NCBI RefSeq assembly: GCF_051622035.1
Contig: NC_135355.1
Span: 4,898,001 to 4,962,000 of the forward strand
Source: Arctopsyche grandis
Taxonomy: Eukaryota > Arthropoda > Insecta > Trichoptera > Hydropsychidae
Length of the DNA stretch: 64,000 nucleotides
Direction: 5' to 3'
The notes beneath the pieces were generated by a model. The model ran no database searches and was not told where the DNA came from. It saw nothing but the letters and a program-made list of their open reading frames with translations. Shown here in pieces: positions 35,517-48,000 of the stretch. Each line of letters begins with the position of its first letter. Positions within the stretch are counted from its first letter, which is position 1. Both the position numbers and the translations under genes were made by a program.

Positions 35517-37801
35517 ATGGGAAAGGTATTAAAATTTACACTTTTTTAAGTATTATATCTAAATGTGTGTTGTGCCAGTGAAATTTACTTAACGTGCTAC
35601 ACATGTGTATATCTTTAATTTAACATAAAATATTTTTTTCAAATTTAATATGGTTTATATTACATATAAAATAGATATTATGACATTATTAAATATTTGA
35701 ATGGGTTTAAATACACCATCGTTAAAGTTCCCCAAATTTTAATCGGCCATGTTTTTATTTATAAAGACTTCAACGATGGGTTAAGCAAAAAACTCAAATT
35801 TATACTTCGATTTTTGTTCTAAATTATAATATTTTTGGTAAAGTAGAAGTCTCGGCTAGAGGTTGTGATCGATAAATCTCGAGAAATTTTTATTCTCGTT
35901 CCTCGAGAATATTTTATTGTAAAATTTCGATATTCTCATTTCTCGAGAATATTTTATTATGAAAATTCGAGATTCTCGTATCTCGAGAAATCGTTTATTA
36001 TAATCTCGAAAATATCGAGAATATTCTTAATTTATCACTACATGTTTTTACTCAATAAACTGACTGATTTGTATACTTGTTAACTCGTAAATAATTTTGT
36101 GAAGTATTGTAATATGTATAGATGGTCAGTATTTTTATTATTTGTCTGGTAAGTTATTATTCTGTCATCATATAAGTAGATATACACATGTTACAACGAA
36201 ATCGGACCATTTTTAAGTTACATACATACATATATGTATGTGCATGTAGGTACTAGTCACTAGTGCGAAAGTATTCGGTTATGATATCACTAAAACGCTA
36301 TTCACCGACAATATGACCCCACTTAACACACATAAAACAAAGATTTGTGATTTATTATTTATTTATTCGAATATTTGTTCCTTAGATATTATGTAATCAA
36401 TTTATAGTCAATATTTTAATATGCATAGATGGTCAGTATTTTTATTATTTGTCCAGTCACAAAAACATGGGCAAAGCCGGGTAGCAACACTGGGAATTTT
36501 ATAAAATTATTTTTTACATATTGTTATTTTTATTATTTTAAATTACTTTTGTATATTTTTATTTTCTTTTCATGCCTTCTTTTATAATATTTTTTCTATT
36601 CAATGTTCTATTGTATCTCTCTATATCTTTCTTTCTTCATGTCTTTAATAAAGTTGTAAACTCCTGATATAATATACGTACAATGTAGTGTTTGTGTCCT
36701 TTTGATTTTTGAATGTTGTCAAGTTTATATGCTAAAAAAATTCACTATATTAAAAAAAATATATACTTTCTCGAGAATTCTCGAGAATCTCGAGAAACAA
36801 AAAAAGAAAATTTCGAATTCTCGAGATTCAAATATTTCGAGAAAATAAGATTCTCAAATCTCGAGATTCAAATATTCCGAGAAAAGGAGATTCTCGAATC
36901 TTGAGAATCAAAAAAAGTCGAGAAATCACAACCTCTAGTCTCGGCATGAATGTTTATAGAAGTCACAGTATAGTAATTGATAATTTGTAATTTAAATTGA
37001 AAAAAAAAAATCTACGGAATTGTTTTGTGTCCAAAACTGTGATCCTAATCTTTGCAAATCGATAACATTGCTCTTAATTTTGGAATCTAAATAGTCAATA
37101 TATATTCCATACAAAAAGCTAAATCTTTGTTATCTCATCTCTTTTTGTATTTTTTGTATAATACCTAATTTTATTCTAGTAGTTGTTCAGTGAATCATAC
37201 TTTATATTATAATAGATCGCGCTACTTCTTATTAGCTGTATCGCTATTACTTTTGCTGCACCCCAAGGAAAATCCGACGAGCCAATTGCGATTGTAAAAC
37301 AAGAATCAAACATTGAACCAGACGGTGGTTACCAATACAGGTATTTTTTGCTGTTATGAAAAACTGTGAAATTTGCACAACATTTCACACGTACTCGCCA
37401 TCTTTTGCGCATAGTGCAAACTTTTATTGATTCATTAAACCTGCGAAAATTTCAGTTACGAAACTGCCAATGGAATCAAAGGAGACGAGACTGGCACGCT
37501 GAAGAAATCAAGTGACCCCCAAGGAACCGACGTAATTGTTGCTCAAGGATCATACTCATATACAGCTCCTGATGGCACAGTAATTTCAGTCAATTATGTT
37601 GCCAACGACGAACAGGGATTCGTTCCACAAGTATGCAAACTCTATTTTCATTTGTATTTTTAAAAGCCTATTACTGCTATTTTTTTTATCATATTTACGT
37701 TATTGTCTTAGGGGGATCATTTGCCTACACCTCCTCCAATTCCTCCAGCGATTCAAAAAGCTTTGGAATACATAGCGTCATTGCCACCAGCAAAGGCTTA
37801 A
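35517..37801 (+). CDS. RR-1 cuticular protein (132 aa)
   Basis: Exons are 35517-35525, 37216-37340, 37456-37630 and 37712-37801. Exon 1 encodes only MGK; the rest of the signal peptide (IALLLISCIAITFA) lies 1.7 kb downstream beyond a transposon. The RR-1 domain reads GGYQYS|YETANGIKGDETG, GSYSYTAPDGTVISVNY and YVANDEQGFVP, then a phase-0 intron and [14 protein letters not shown]. The ANDEQG stretch carries one extra residue compared with ADENG. The three-codon first exon is short but is supported by position, donor and TATA/initiator spacing. Secreted chitin-binding role by family. Confidence 0.88.
35857..36937. mobile_element. hAT-type non-autonomous transposon in intron 1 of gene 6
   Basis: The terminal inverted repeats start TAGAGGTTGTGAT (13 bp perfect). 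Identical 8-bp duplications GTCTCGGC flank the element at 35849-35856 and 36938-36945. Next to each end are many CTCGAGAA / TTCTCGAG palindromic words (35875-36025 and 36765-36915), so the subterminal zones also pair with each other. No transposase frame. Two copies of ATAGATGGTCAGTATTTTT (36119 and 36425) lie inside. Confidence 0.88.
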
Positions 37802-38514
37802 ATATTTTCCTGAAAAAGATGCGACCTAAGCTTGAAATGACCCATTCGTACGATCGAGAAATATAATGAATATTGTATGTATGTTCTTTAAAATATATTT
37901 AATATACCATGAAATTCAAAGTGCCATCTTCAATGAAGACTATTTTTAAGTACTAAATTATTTTTCAACTGTTTGAGCTGGACGTAAGGTGTCGTTAGTA
38001 AATGAAAAATATATTTATTTATTTATTTATAATATGTAAATGCAAGATCAATTAAAAACGTAATAAAAATAAACAAATTATACGAGCAGATTCTTGTTTT
38101 AATTTAAAATGTGCATAAATTGACATGTCATTCATAAATTATAAGTGTTTGAAAAATTATGTAGGTTATCAAAATTTGAAGAACGATTAACTGGTTGTAT
38201 AAAGCAATAAATGGAGCTATTTATATTCAACAATCGTCACACGAGATAACCAATAAGAAAAAATATCGTTTATAAATAAAATAAAATATTGAAGCTAAAA
38301 TTTTCCATATATGTAGATATGGAGAGGTTAAAGGTTTTGATGCAAATATTTTTCGTCATTTTTTCATTCATTGTTTGTTGAAAGCTTTTTTCATAATCAA
38401 CTGTAGTAATAAATTATAACTAATCAAGCTCACTTTTTAAATTTTTTCGTCATTATTTATTCACACAATAAATGAAGTTTAACATACTTTTTACCGACTA
38501 AAGATTGAAATATC

Positions 38515-38705
38515 AATGGGCAGGTCCCTCAGCAAGAAGAAGGATAAAAGATGTACGAAATAAATCCTCTAGTGGTACCCAAGATATTGTAAAAGGATGC
38601 AAAGAAGGCTATAAGGGAAATGGATGGATGAAATTAGGAAAATGTGTGGTATAAGATGGATCAGAGTTGCTGAAATAACAAAAATTGAGAGGCCTGTAAA
38701 GCTGT
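38515..38705 (+). pseudogene. RTE-like LINE fragment
   Basis: It reads WAGPSARRRIKD and, in another frame, RWMDEIRKMCGIRWIRVAEIT, matching the end of RTE-type reverse transcriptases. Frame-shifted and 5'-truncated. Confidence 0.65.
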
Positions 38706-39599
38706 AAATCTTGACACCTGGCTTTTATGTGACAGAACGCAGTTTATGACGATGCATGAAGTGATATTAGACACTATCAAATGTCTTTTTTTAGCTTAAA
38801 TATATGTATGTAGTTCAATTACGTGCTTTGGAGTTCAAAAAACTTTCTTAACTAGTTTAGAATATAACCATTGACATTTTGTATGATAGTTAATCGAGCC
38901 AAGAAGAAATTTATATTCAATTTACATCGGCGATTGCAAAAATATTTGTCATGATGAGCCAGCAATACTTGGAATCGATCGTGTATTTAAAAATAATCAC
39001 ATCCGAACGACCTAAGTAAGTCGGAACCTGTCCTTGAATCATTTGATTTAAAATTTGACAAGGAAGCGTCAAAGTTTCTACAATTACTCAATGCTGTGTT
39101 TACTCAATTCCGTTGTTTGATGGTATACTAGGAACGGGTTCAGATGTGTGTATAAGTCATGGCACACATTGTATGCTCAATTTCCGAAGGTGATAAGCGC
39201 CGGCACGCACGTTTTCGACGCTTTGCCCTCGTTGATAGCGAATCGGGCCTCGGCTCGTGAAGATTCTCATCTGTCCGGAGGAAAGTGAAAGTTGTAAGTT
39301 CACTTTTGGTTTCGTCTGCACCATTCGCCACGCAATAAATATTCAATTAACACTGGGCGTCAGCCAGCTCCGACACTCATTGAACACAATTTTTAGGACA
39401 CGCCGGCTTTTTATACTCGAGTCACGAACATGTGGTCCTTTGACCCCAAAGTGGCACATCTGTCTCATTCCAGATGTAAAAACGCATGTGAAATTTGACG
39501 GAACACTTTGCAAATTAATAGATTCAGCTTACAGTATCTTAACTTTTAAAAAACCAGAGTTATTTTACAAAGAGCTCGAGAAAAGCAGAGAATAGACGG

Positions 39600-39905
39600 T
39601 TTAAGGTGTGGTGTTGGAGACGGATAGATTCGCCTGGACAGCGATAAGAACCAATGCCTCCATCCTCCAAGATTTGAGGGTTGTTAATAATAGGGTTTCA
39701 TCCATTTATATCCTCCAGTTCTTTGGACACATCGTGAGGCGAGACCAGGATAGCCTGGAAAAATTGGTCGTTCTGGGAAGCGTTGAGGAGAGAGGATGAA
39801 GAGGACGATCCCCAACAAGATGGAGTGACCAGATTAGGGACCCTCAGACATAAGGAAAGCAACCGGAAAGAACAAGAAGAAGCAGGGCAAACGAGAGAGA
39901 ACCCA
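39600..39905 (+). pseudogene. RTE-like LINE C-terminus with an in-frame stop
   Basis: The frame 39608-39799 reads DRFAWTAIRTNASILQDLRV, FFGHIVRRDQDSLEKLVVLG and SVEERG. A TGA at 39797 follows, and the same frame then continues RGRSPTRWSDQIRD. This matches the GHIxRR...LEKLVL.G.VEGxRxRGRxxxRWxDQI end of RTE-type reverse transcriptases. The stop is probably a decayed arginine CGA. It is a different subfamily from the fragment at 38515. Confidence 0.75.
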
Positions 39906-39996
39906 AGCCCTCGGAAAATGTTAATTCCGAAACCATTTTTTTTAATTACGAAAACAAAATGTTCCCTCTATTCGATCTGTCAACCAATTTCACTGA

Positions 39997-40250
39997 GCAA
40001 CAATAAAAATTACCGATCATACGGTACTAAGTTTGTCTCACTAAAATCGAATATGATAATTATTTTTATTGGCTTCTTCTCGTTTATGAGATACATATAA
40101 GCGTATTAAAAAATATGTGCAATTTATACAGATTTTTAGTTTTTGCATTCTTTAACTCAAGCTATAGTATTTTTGTACCAAAAGTGAGTATTGGAACCCA
40201 TAGTAGGATATTTTTATACTATGTAATCGTGACTCTTCCTCTATTTAAGT
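39997..40250. repeat. Dispersed repeat, second copy
   Basis: Same family and orientation as 34637-34870. It begins just after the RTE-like fragment. Confidence 0.65.
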
Positions 40251-41264
40251 ATTGTTATGATAAAACGATTAACTATACTTAGATATACATATTTTTTTCC
40301 AAAATCTAATCATGAAATTTGTCTATCAGTTCATAATGAATTATCAAATGTTATGAAAAAAGACAGGTTTCAGTCCTCAGTGTGATTGAATTTCTTTATT
40401 CAAAGATAATTTTTTATACGGATAAAAGTCATTCAAAATTTCAATTGCCACATATATCCGATCGATTGAAGGCGAATATGTAAGAAGCGACGATGACCTT
40501 GCAAGAAGTGGTCTTTAGATGACTATTGATACGGTTAGTGGTCACCGAGCGTTAAAATTGATGAAATGTACGCAGAGCAATTAACCCACAAATAGGAAGT
40601 GGTCATACCAGACGTTTGACCGTGAAAATGCGGTTATGTGACGCAACGATAAGAACGGTGAAAGTCCATCAGAGTCGTGAACATACATACATATATAAAT
40701 AAATATAAAATATCTATTAATAGAAGTCATCTTCATGAAAACGTAAACGGTCAACGAGTATCGATACAGATACGATTGAAGATTAGTTTAAAATATGTAC
40801 ATGACTGAATGTATATGCTCAGTAGATGATACAAATAGTATTGTTGAACAAACAACATATGTACATATGTATGTATTGTGAAAGAAAGAGAACTTCTTAG
40901 GAGTCGTCTGTCTTAAGCTGCAATATCGAATTAATCGGGTATAATTTGTTGGTATAAATAATAAGAAGATTGCATCATTTATTTTTTAAATATTTAAATC
41001 GGATAAAGTAGCAAAATTTGGACATGAGACGGGCGTCCGTAGTAGTGAATTTTAAAGCAAATCGTGCTCTAGAGACAAGTCATCACTGAGGTTGATAGCT
41101 ATGGGTCAAAAACGAAACCAGACACGTACAGAAGCAGTTATATTATACATATATTTATTTTTTATATACAAAATTCGAAGTGCATATTTTTAAATTTTCA
41201 CGATAGGATAATCAAAATAATAAATGTACATATATACATATGTCTGTATATATATGTATGTATA

Positions 41265-42290
41265 TTGGGCCGGAATGAAAAATGCAAATTTGGATTTTCA
41301 TCGATGCACCTAGTGGAAAACTTTCAAACGATGTAAAAAAATCATTGATTTTTAACAATGTCTTGTGTATCCAATCAATCTCGAAAAAAAAATGTTTTCT
41401 TCATACATCTCTTTTTTGACTCTAGTTTTGATTTTTTTACTATTTAAAGTAAATACATGCTCAATATTCACATATTGAAGTTTATTTTCGTCGATTATGG
41501 TAAGTATTGACTAATTAACGAGAATGTAAAGTCGCCGTTTCGCTAGAAATACCTCATACAAAGCGCGCCGCTCTCGCAATGGCTGTTTGTATGGGGAAGC
41601 CTCATTTTACAAAAATCGTCACTTTATTCATATTCCCGTGATTATTTTGAATACGAAAGTTGTTGAGAGCTTCCTTGGGTATATGCCTTTAATTTGAATA
41701 CAAAAAATACCTAAAAAAATTATCAATTTTATGAAATATAACGATGCCAAAATGACCTATGTGGCGTTTAATGAAATGTTTTACGTCAAAACAGGTAATT
41801 TTGTCCTCCTTACATTTCATAAAATGAATACATTTTTTCGGAATATTTTATGTTCAGATTAAAAGTATATCCTCGAGGAAGCTCTCAACGACTTTTATTT
41901 TAAAAATAACTACAGGAACATAAAAAATAGCGCTTCCCCCAAAAAAACATTCATTGCGATCGAGGCGCACTTTTTATGGGGATTTTCGAGCGAAACGGCG
42001 ATTTTGGATTCTCGTTAAGCAGTTAAAACTCATCATAATCGAACCAAATAAAGTTTAATAGGTGAATATTAGGCGTTAATTTTTTTTAAATAGTAAAAAA
42101 ATCGAATCTTTCGTAAAAAAAGAAAAAACCTACGTTTTCGAAATAACTTCGATTGGTTGAAGATACAGAGCATTGTTTAAAATCAACGAATTTTTTAATT
42201 CAACATTTCCTTCATACACCAATAAATTTCCACTAGGTCCATCGATGAAAATTCAACTTTCAATGCCGGAGCATTTTTCACTCCAGCCTG
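41265..42290. mobile_element. Long foldback element, about 1,026 bp
   Basis: The left end reads GGCCGGAATGAAAAATGC and the complement of the right end GGCTGGAGTGAAAAATGC. Pairing continues inward through CATCGATG(C/G)ACCTAGTGGAAA, TTAACGAGAAT, CGCCGTTTCGCT and GTTGAGAGCTTCCT, almost to the centre near 41780. The arms are therefore about 500 bp with perhaps a fifth of bases diverged. No coding frame. A half copy lies at 24836-25267. Confidence 0.8.
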
Positions 42291-42879
42291 ATGAAATAAA
42301 TACCAATGAAATTTTATATACATATATATCAATCTACATACATACTTAATATATTATGTGCAATACAATTGAGTGCTTCTCAAACTTGATGGAGAACCTC
42401 ATTTATGGTAGACATTTACACATTTGCTGGCTTTTTGGGCGTTTACATTTACTTTTGGGCACACCTTTTTTTAGTCATGAGCCTTTTCTACCAAAATTTA
42501 CAACTTAAAAATTATTATCATTGTGCACAATACGTTCGTAAGTCAAAAATAAATTAAATTAATACCTATTTTAAAATAGTAGCTATTTTATTTCATAAAC
42601 TGTATATACATATGTACATCCATACGAATAAATTACAGTGAGGTAATAAAGAATGACAATGTTGGATTTAAGACAGTGAGGAATTAAAAGAAAGGATAAA
42701 TGGTTACAATTCATATTTGAAATTTTTAATATGGAACAATCTGAACATATTTACATTGTAGTCAGATAAAATTGGCAGGTGATTTTTTTTAAATATTGAC
42801 AAAATTAAATAAAATATAAATAAAAATATCATAAATCATCCATTTTGTAACAAAAATCCAATAAGTTTTTTTGAATTTG

Positions 42880-43486
42880 TTAATGAAGATTTTCAATTTC
42901 GTCCTTTGGTGGCGGAAGAGTTGCAAGATAAGCCAAAGCTCTTACGATAGCTTCGGGAACTGGAGGTGGCGTTGGTAAATGATCTCCTTTTGGTTGATAT
43001 CCATTCTCATCAGCCGTATACGACAATGAATAAGTTTGTCCATCGATTCCCTAATAGCATAAATTTGACATTTTAAATTATTTAAACAATACATATACAG
43101 TACACTTAGTTTATAATATTACTTGATACGAATATTCTCCTTGGACCGCTTCTCCAGCATGCTCTGCATCTATACTTTTAAGTTCTCCCTTTTGCATAAC
43201 TTTAGTTCCATCTCCGCTTTCATAGCTAAAATTATTTAAATAATTTTCCAAATAGAAAACTTTACACCAGTCGTGAAATATACCACTTAATTTAGTCGCC
43301 AAATATTGATCTTACAAATTTTCATCTTTGCAATAGGAAACTGTCGACTAACCTGTACTGGAATTTTCCTCCTATACCTTCGACGATATTTTCAGATGAA
43401 ATGATCGGTATGATATCCTTAGGTTTCTCCACATCTTCCGCAAACGAGATTGCTAAAAGCGACAGTACGAAGATTGCGAAACGCAT
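42880..43486 (-). CDS. RR-1 cuticular protein (135 aa)
   Basis: Exons on the minus strand are 43486-43353, 43225-43123 and 43050-42880. The signal peptide [16 protein letters not shown] is not split by an intron, unlike genes 1-6. The mature part begins [12 protein letters not shown]. The RR-1 domain reads [37 protein letters not shown] and [16 protein letters not shown], followed by [14 protein letters not shown]. The second intron falls inside the GxYSY-xxxDG core, a position no other gene here uses. An upstream extension in frame exists but the chosen ATG gives an ideal signal peptide and fits the promoter. Secreted chitin-binding role by family. Confidence 0.92.
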
Positions 43487-43577
43487 TTCGATCAAATTTG
43501 GATGACGTGTATGTATATAATTGCAGTCGATTCGCGATTCAATTGTACACTGATGGATCAAATGTTAACACCCGGCC

Positions 43578-43585
43578 TATTTATA
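43578..43585 (-). promoter_or_regulatory. TATA box of gene 7
   Basis: The minus strand reads TATAAATA, 34 bp before an initiator match TCAGTG (A at 43551). Confidence 0.75.
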
Positions 43586-45225
43586 CCGAATTTTAGCATT
43601 ACACACATTGTGTTGATGAGAATGAGAAAAAAATTGCTATTTGCATGGCACGTTTTCAACATAAATTTTCAGATAGCATTTCGAATATGCATTAGTAAGG
43701 ATATCTTGTGATATTTCTCCTCGAAGGCGTTGAAGAAAAATCGATTTCAACTTTAAGAAATCGGTATTGAGAATTGATATTTCATAAGGTATTATATCCA
43801 TTGAGTTCAGATGAGATTTGTAATGTACAATTTGAACGACTTCGATTCATTCCATTAACATTTAAACTCTTGTCGTAACATTTCTTGATTGAATTCGAAG
43901 CTAATAATTCAAGACGTACACACAAAAATGCACAAATAATTAATATAAAATTTACCATATTATGAAACGTAGGTATATACAAATGTTCAGATGCAAAAAA
44001 AAACGTTTGTGTGCATAATCATGCAATTCTAATTTGTGGAATATTGCTAAAGAGTCCCAAGGATGCACTCAAATACGGAAAAAAATCTATTAACCGTTAA
44101 AGTACATTCACAATCACCTTCTCGTATACGTGAAAGTATCTGAAAATTTCGCATGCAAATATAAACACAAAATCAATACACACATGTAATAAATACCAAG
44201 GATGTCTGCAAATGCATCCCGTTTTTTTTTTGTTTGAATGTTCATTTTATCCAGTTCTTAAATACATACATACATGTTGACATTACCTGACTATTTTTAA
44301 CTTTTAATTAAAGATCGTAGAAGGTCGATGAAATATAAAGTTTTTCGATATATCTATATGTATGTAGTTGTTGTTCTACACTTGTAATTTAATACGAATT
44401 TTCCCAGCCATTATAAAATGAGAGATAAATATTTTAATTAAATAATTGCATAAAATTGATTTAAGGTGGGAATTGAGATAATGATTTGTTGACAAATAAA
44501 TCGCAAAAAAGTCAAGCAATTTGTCTATCACGATTATCTTACGATGACTAGCAAACTTATTTACCAACAAATAAGTCTTTTGTTCCTAACAAAATATACA
44601 ATATAACGAAGAAGCTTAGTTTTTTCTATTCATTACATATATTTAACAACAAAAACTAAATCAAGAGACTAGTTTCTTGATATTCCTTTAGTAAGATTCT
44701 TGCAGCGTATCATAGCTTAAATCCCTCAAAGAGATATCTGCCGAACAATAACTCCATCAATGCCCACTTTAACCTTTTCAGATTCAGTGCAGATAGTTTT
44801 TACGAAAATTTTACATTTGCATATTTCCTAATGCTACAAAGTTATTTTAAACCATAATACTTTAATATACATACATATATAATCACTGGATATAAGTATA
44901 AAGTATTTCTTTTTGATTTTGACATTCCTGTATAACTATTGCTACTTGATTACTAAGGGTCTCATACCTTTTTTTTCTTTAGGGTGACGTGTATGAGTGT
45001 TTGCTATGCTAATAAAAATCACTGGCAAGTTATATCTCGTCTTATATCTTTATTCCACATTTTTAGTGGAAAGATATCTATGTAATCTTCCTGCAACTCC
45101 TTCGATGTATGTAGGTTGTGAAGAAATACCTAATTGCAAACTTCAGTGTAGTAATCCTCGTTTGGAAATATAGCAGCTAACTTGACAAATCCAGATAAGA
45201 CAAAAATATATTGTTTTGTTTTGTC
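43586..45225. other. Intergenic AT-rich region upstream of gene 7
   Basis: Nothing beyond low-complexity AT-rich sequence and TACATACA words is recognised. Confidence 0.45.
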
Positions 45226-45950
45226 ACTGTTCTTATTTGACATGTTCTGTCATGAAATGTTCTATTTTATCATGTGTTATCTTGATCTGTTTTATCATGT
45301 TCTGTTTTATCGTGTTATATTTTACCATGCTCTGTTTTATCATGCTCTGTTTCATCATGTTATTTTTATCATGTTTTGTTTTATCATGCTATTTTTTATC
45401 AATTTCTGTTTTATCTTTTTCTGTTCTATCATTTTATGTTTTATCATGTTCTATTTTATCATGATCTGGTTATTAATGTTCTAGTTATTCATGTTTTTTT
45501 TCATGTTCTGTTTAATGTTGTTCTATTTTACCAAGTTATGTTTTATCATGTTCTGTTTCATTATGCTATTTTTATCATGTTTTGTTTTATCATGCTATTT
45601 TTTATCATTTTCTGTTTTATCATGTTCTGGTTATTGATGTTCTGTTTTATCATGTTCTATTTTATCATGAGCTGTTTTATATTTTTCTGTTTTATCATGT
45701 TATGCTTTTATCACGATCTGGTTATTTATGTTTTGGTTATCCATGTTTTTTTTCATGTTTTCTTTTTCATGTTCTGTTTTATCATGTTCTGTTCTATGAT
45801 GTTTTGTTTTATCACGCAATTTTTAGCATGTTCTATTTTATCATGCTCTTTTTTATCGTTTTCTGTTTTATCATGTTCTGGTTATTTACATATGTTCTGT
45901 TTTATCATGTTTTATTTTATAATTTTCTGTTCTATCATGTTATTTATATG
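45226..45950. repeat. Minisatellite of about 15 bp, TTTTATCATGTTCTG unit
   Basis: Roughly 45 degenerate copies run for about 720 bp, with variants such as TTTTATCATGCTCTG, GGTTATTCATGTT and TTTTTATCATTTTCTG. Because the period is a multiple of three and the unit has no stop, all three + frames stay open (MFYHVLFYHALF-type products). These are not genes. Confidence 0.92.
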
Positions 45951-46287
45951 TACATACATATATCTAGACGTTAATGTAAGACATGCCTGTCGTATTATCA
46001 CTCGATAAAAAATATGTCGCATTATTATATTATATTAACATAGACCATGTGCCTCACATATGTATTTGAATAACTTTACGTTTAATGACAGGCTTTAAAC
46101 TCTAAAAATATGATCATTTCCAAGCACGTTCCTGTAGATTTTTAAAAATGTTCGCATAGGTACTTATTACAGTAAGTTCTAGATATATACATATTACATG
46201 CATGTACTATCTTTTAATTTAGTTAAGTAACATAATATATGTCAGAGTGGAATTATCAAATGCACATATTCTCTATTTGTTATATGA

Positions 46288-47275
46288 TTTGATTTTGATT
46301 TTTAAGTGCTTTTTATTATTACTAAATTATGTTCAAAATACATCTTCTATTTATTTTAATAGCTACTGATCTACTGATCATTTTCTATTTTACAATTTTA
46401 ATTTAATTTTGTTATTAATCATAGTATTATACATATTATTCTTATGTTAATGTACAGCATAATAGGAAAAAGAGCTCAAAAATCTATCTACAATTCTTAT
46501 AAATGCTCATAATACATCCAATATACATAATATTAATTAAAGACTTTCTAAAGTCGACGATCTAAAGCAGATTGTGTTTAGGTAATCTGTGTGTAATACC
46601 TGAAGGGTATAGACATTTTGTTGTAATCACCGAGACTCTTCACAAGTGTGTTAGTATGTTTGTTTATTTTTTTTTTATTTATTATTTACATACATATTTT
46701 CACATACATATATACAAATATACCAGGAAGGCTTAACAGGTAAACCCCAAATGCACCTTCCTGGTCCACATAATTATTACATAGATACATGTAAATCTAA
46801 ATATCTAACATCTATGGTCAGTATACATATATTACAAACATCGTATTAATACGATAAATAATGATGAATAACATTCATGTAACAATACGATTTTTTTTAT
46901 ATTCGATAAACAACCACATAGACATCTATGGTGAGCAATATGGCGAAACCTAAGATATAACAATAACTAAAGGTTCGCAACAGAAAATTGGGAAGGAAAC
47001 GCCAATTTTACAGGAATCGTTTCAATGTAAATCAGAAAAATTGGCAAATTCTGATAAGAAACGATCGACCTAGACAAATCAAGGTCTGGCCAACAGCAAG
47101 TGAATCGAACTCGTAACATCAAGTACGAAATAATTCAACATTCACCACTAGACTACGCTGCTGGTGGTTGTTAGTGATTATGTCATAGAATCTACTGGTT
47201 AGTTTGTGAGCAATGTTTGTAACAAACGAAATAATTTTTATGGCATACAGTTTTTTCAAGTTACTATATATGTCA
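46288..47275 (-). mobile_element. LINE-A 3' part, interrupted by a SINE
   Basis: The two LINE pieces (46288-46662 and about 47168-47275) join into the same sequence as the uninterrupted copy at 55960-56462: CTTCACAAGTGTGTTAGTATG is followed there directly by GTTGTTAGTGATT. The intervening DNA is the SINE listed next. The LINE was therefore present first. Confidence 0.8.
46663..47167 (-). mobile_element. tRNA-derived SINE nested in LINE-A
   Basis: The minus strand has an A-box TAGTCTAGTGG and a B-box GAGTTCGATTC near 47100-47160. The body has AAACGATTCCTGTAAAATTGG, and the tail matches GGAAGGTGCATTTGGGGTTT at 46735-46775. Of all copies here its head looks most tRNA-like. Confidence 0.8.
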
Positions 47276-47289
47276 TATGATAATAAAAT

Positions 47290-48000
47290 ATGAGAAAGTC
47301 TGAAATGGCAGTCAGTAATAAAATATTTAGGAGTAACGTTTGATAAAAGAATGAGATGGGCACCTCACATTGAGGCAGCGAAATGCAAGGCGATGCGGGG
47401 TATATCCTCAATATATCCAATATTTAATCGCCATAGTTCTTTATCAACGCTAAATAAAATAAAATTATATCGCGCGCTCATATTACCATTATTAACCTAT
47501 GCTTCACCTGTATGGAATAACGCCTCGAATACTAACCTTTCCAAGCTCCAAGTAATACAAAATAAATCCCTAAAAATAATTTATAATACACCCATATATA
47601 CTAACCTGAAAAAACTGCATGCCATATATAATATTCCGTTTGTTACAGACATTACTAACAAACTAACCAGTAGATTCTATGACAGAATCACTAATAACCA
47701 TACTAACGCACTTGTGAAGAGTCTCGGTGATTACAACAAAATGTCTATACCCTTCAGGTATAAACACAAATTACCTAAACACAATCTGCTTTAGGTCATC
47801 GACTTTAGAGAGTCTTTAATTTATGTTATGTATTAGATGTATTATGTTATGTATGTATGTATTAGAAATCTGTGATTACTAACCAAATTAAATTAAAATT
47901 GTAAAATAGAAAATGATCAGTAGATCAGTAGCTATTAAAATAGATATATGATGTATTGCGAACATAATTTCGTAATAATAAAAAGCATTTCAAAATCAAT
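47290..48000 (+). pseudogene. LINE-A reverse transcriptase C-terminus and 3' tail
   Basis: The open frame to 47794 reads KYLGVTFDKRMRWAPHIEAA, LYRALILPLLTYASPVWNNA and LQVIQNKSLKIIYNTP, the post-catalytic part of a jockey-type reverse transcriptase. It lacks the catalytic core and endonuclease. The 3' tail (47795-48000) ends CGTAATAATAAAAAGCATTT. The open frame suggests fairly recent insertion. Confidence 0.85.

Larger units (their letters stand above)
37802..42879. other. Intergenic region between genes 6 and 7
   Basis: LINE fragments, a dispersed repeat and a foldback element are listed separately. The block 39150-39560 is less AT-rich with several CpGs but has no recognisable exon. The block 40440-40690 is also more complex, with no domain seen. 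The stretch 42300-42879 is plain. Confidence 0.45.

Noticed and set aside
45182-46008. Three overlapping Phe/Tyr/His/Leu-rich open frames
   Set aside because: All three + frames are open over the same 15-bp minisatellite, so the openness comes from the repeat and not from selection on a protein.
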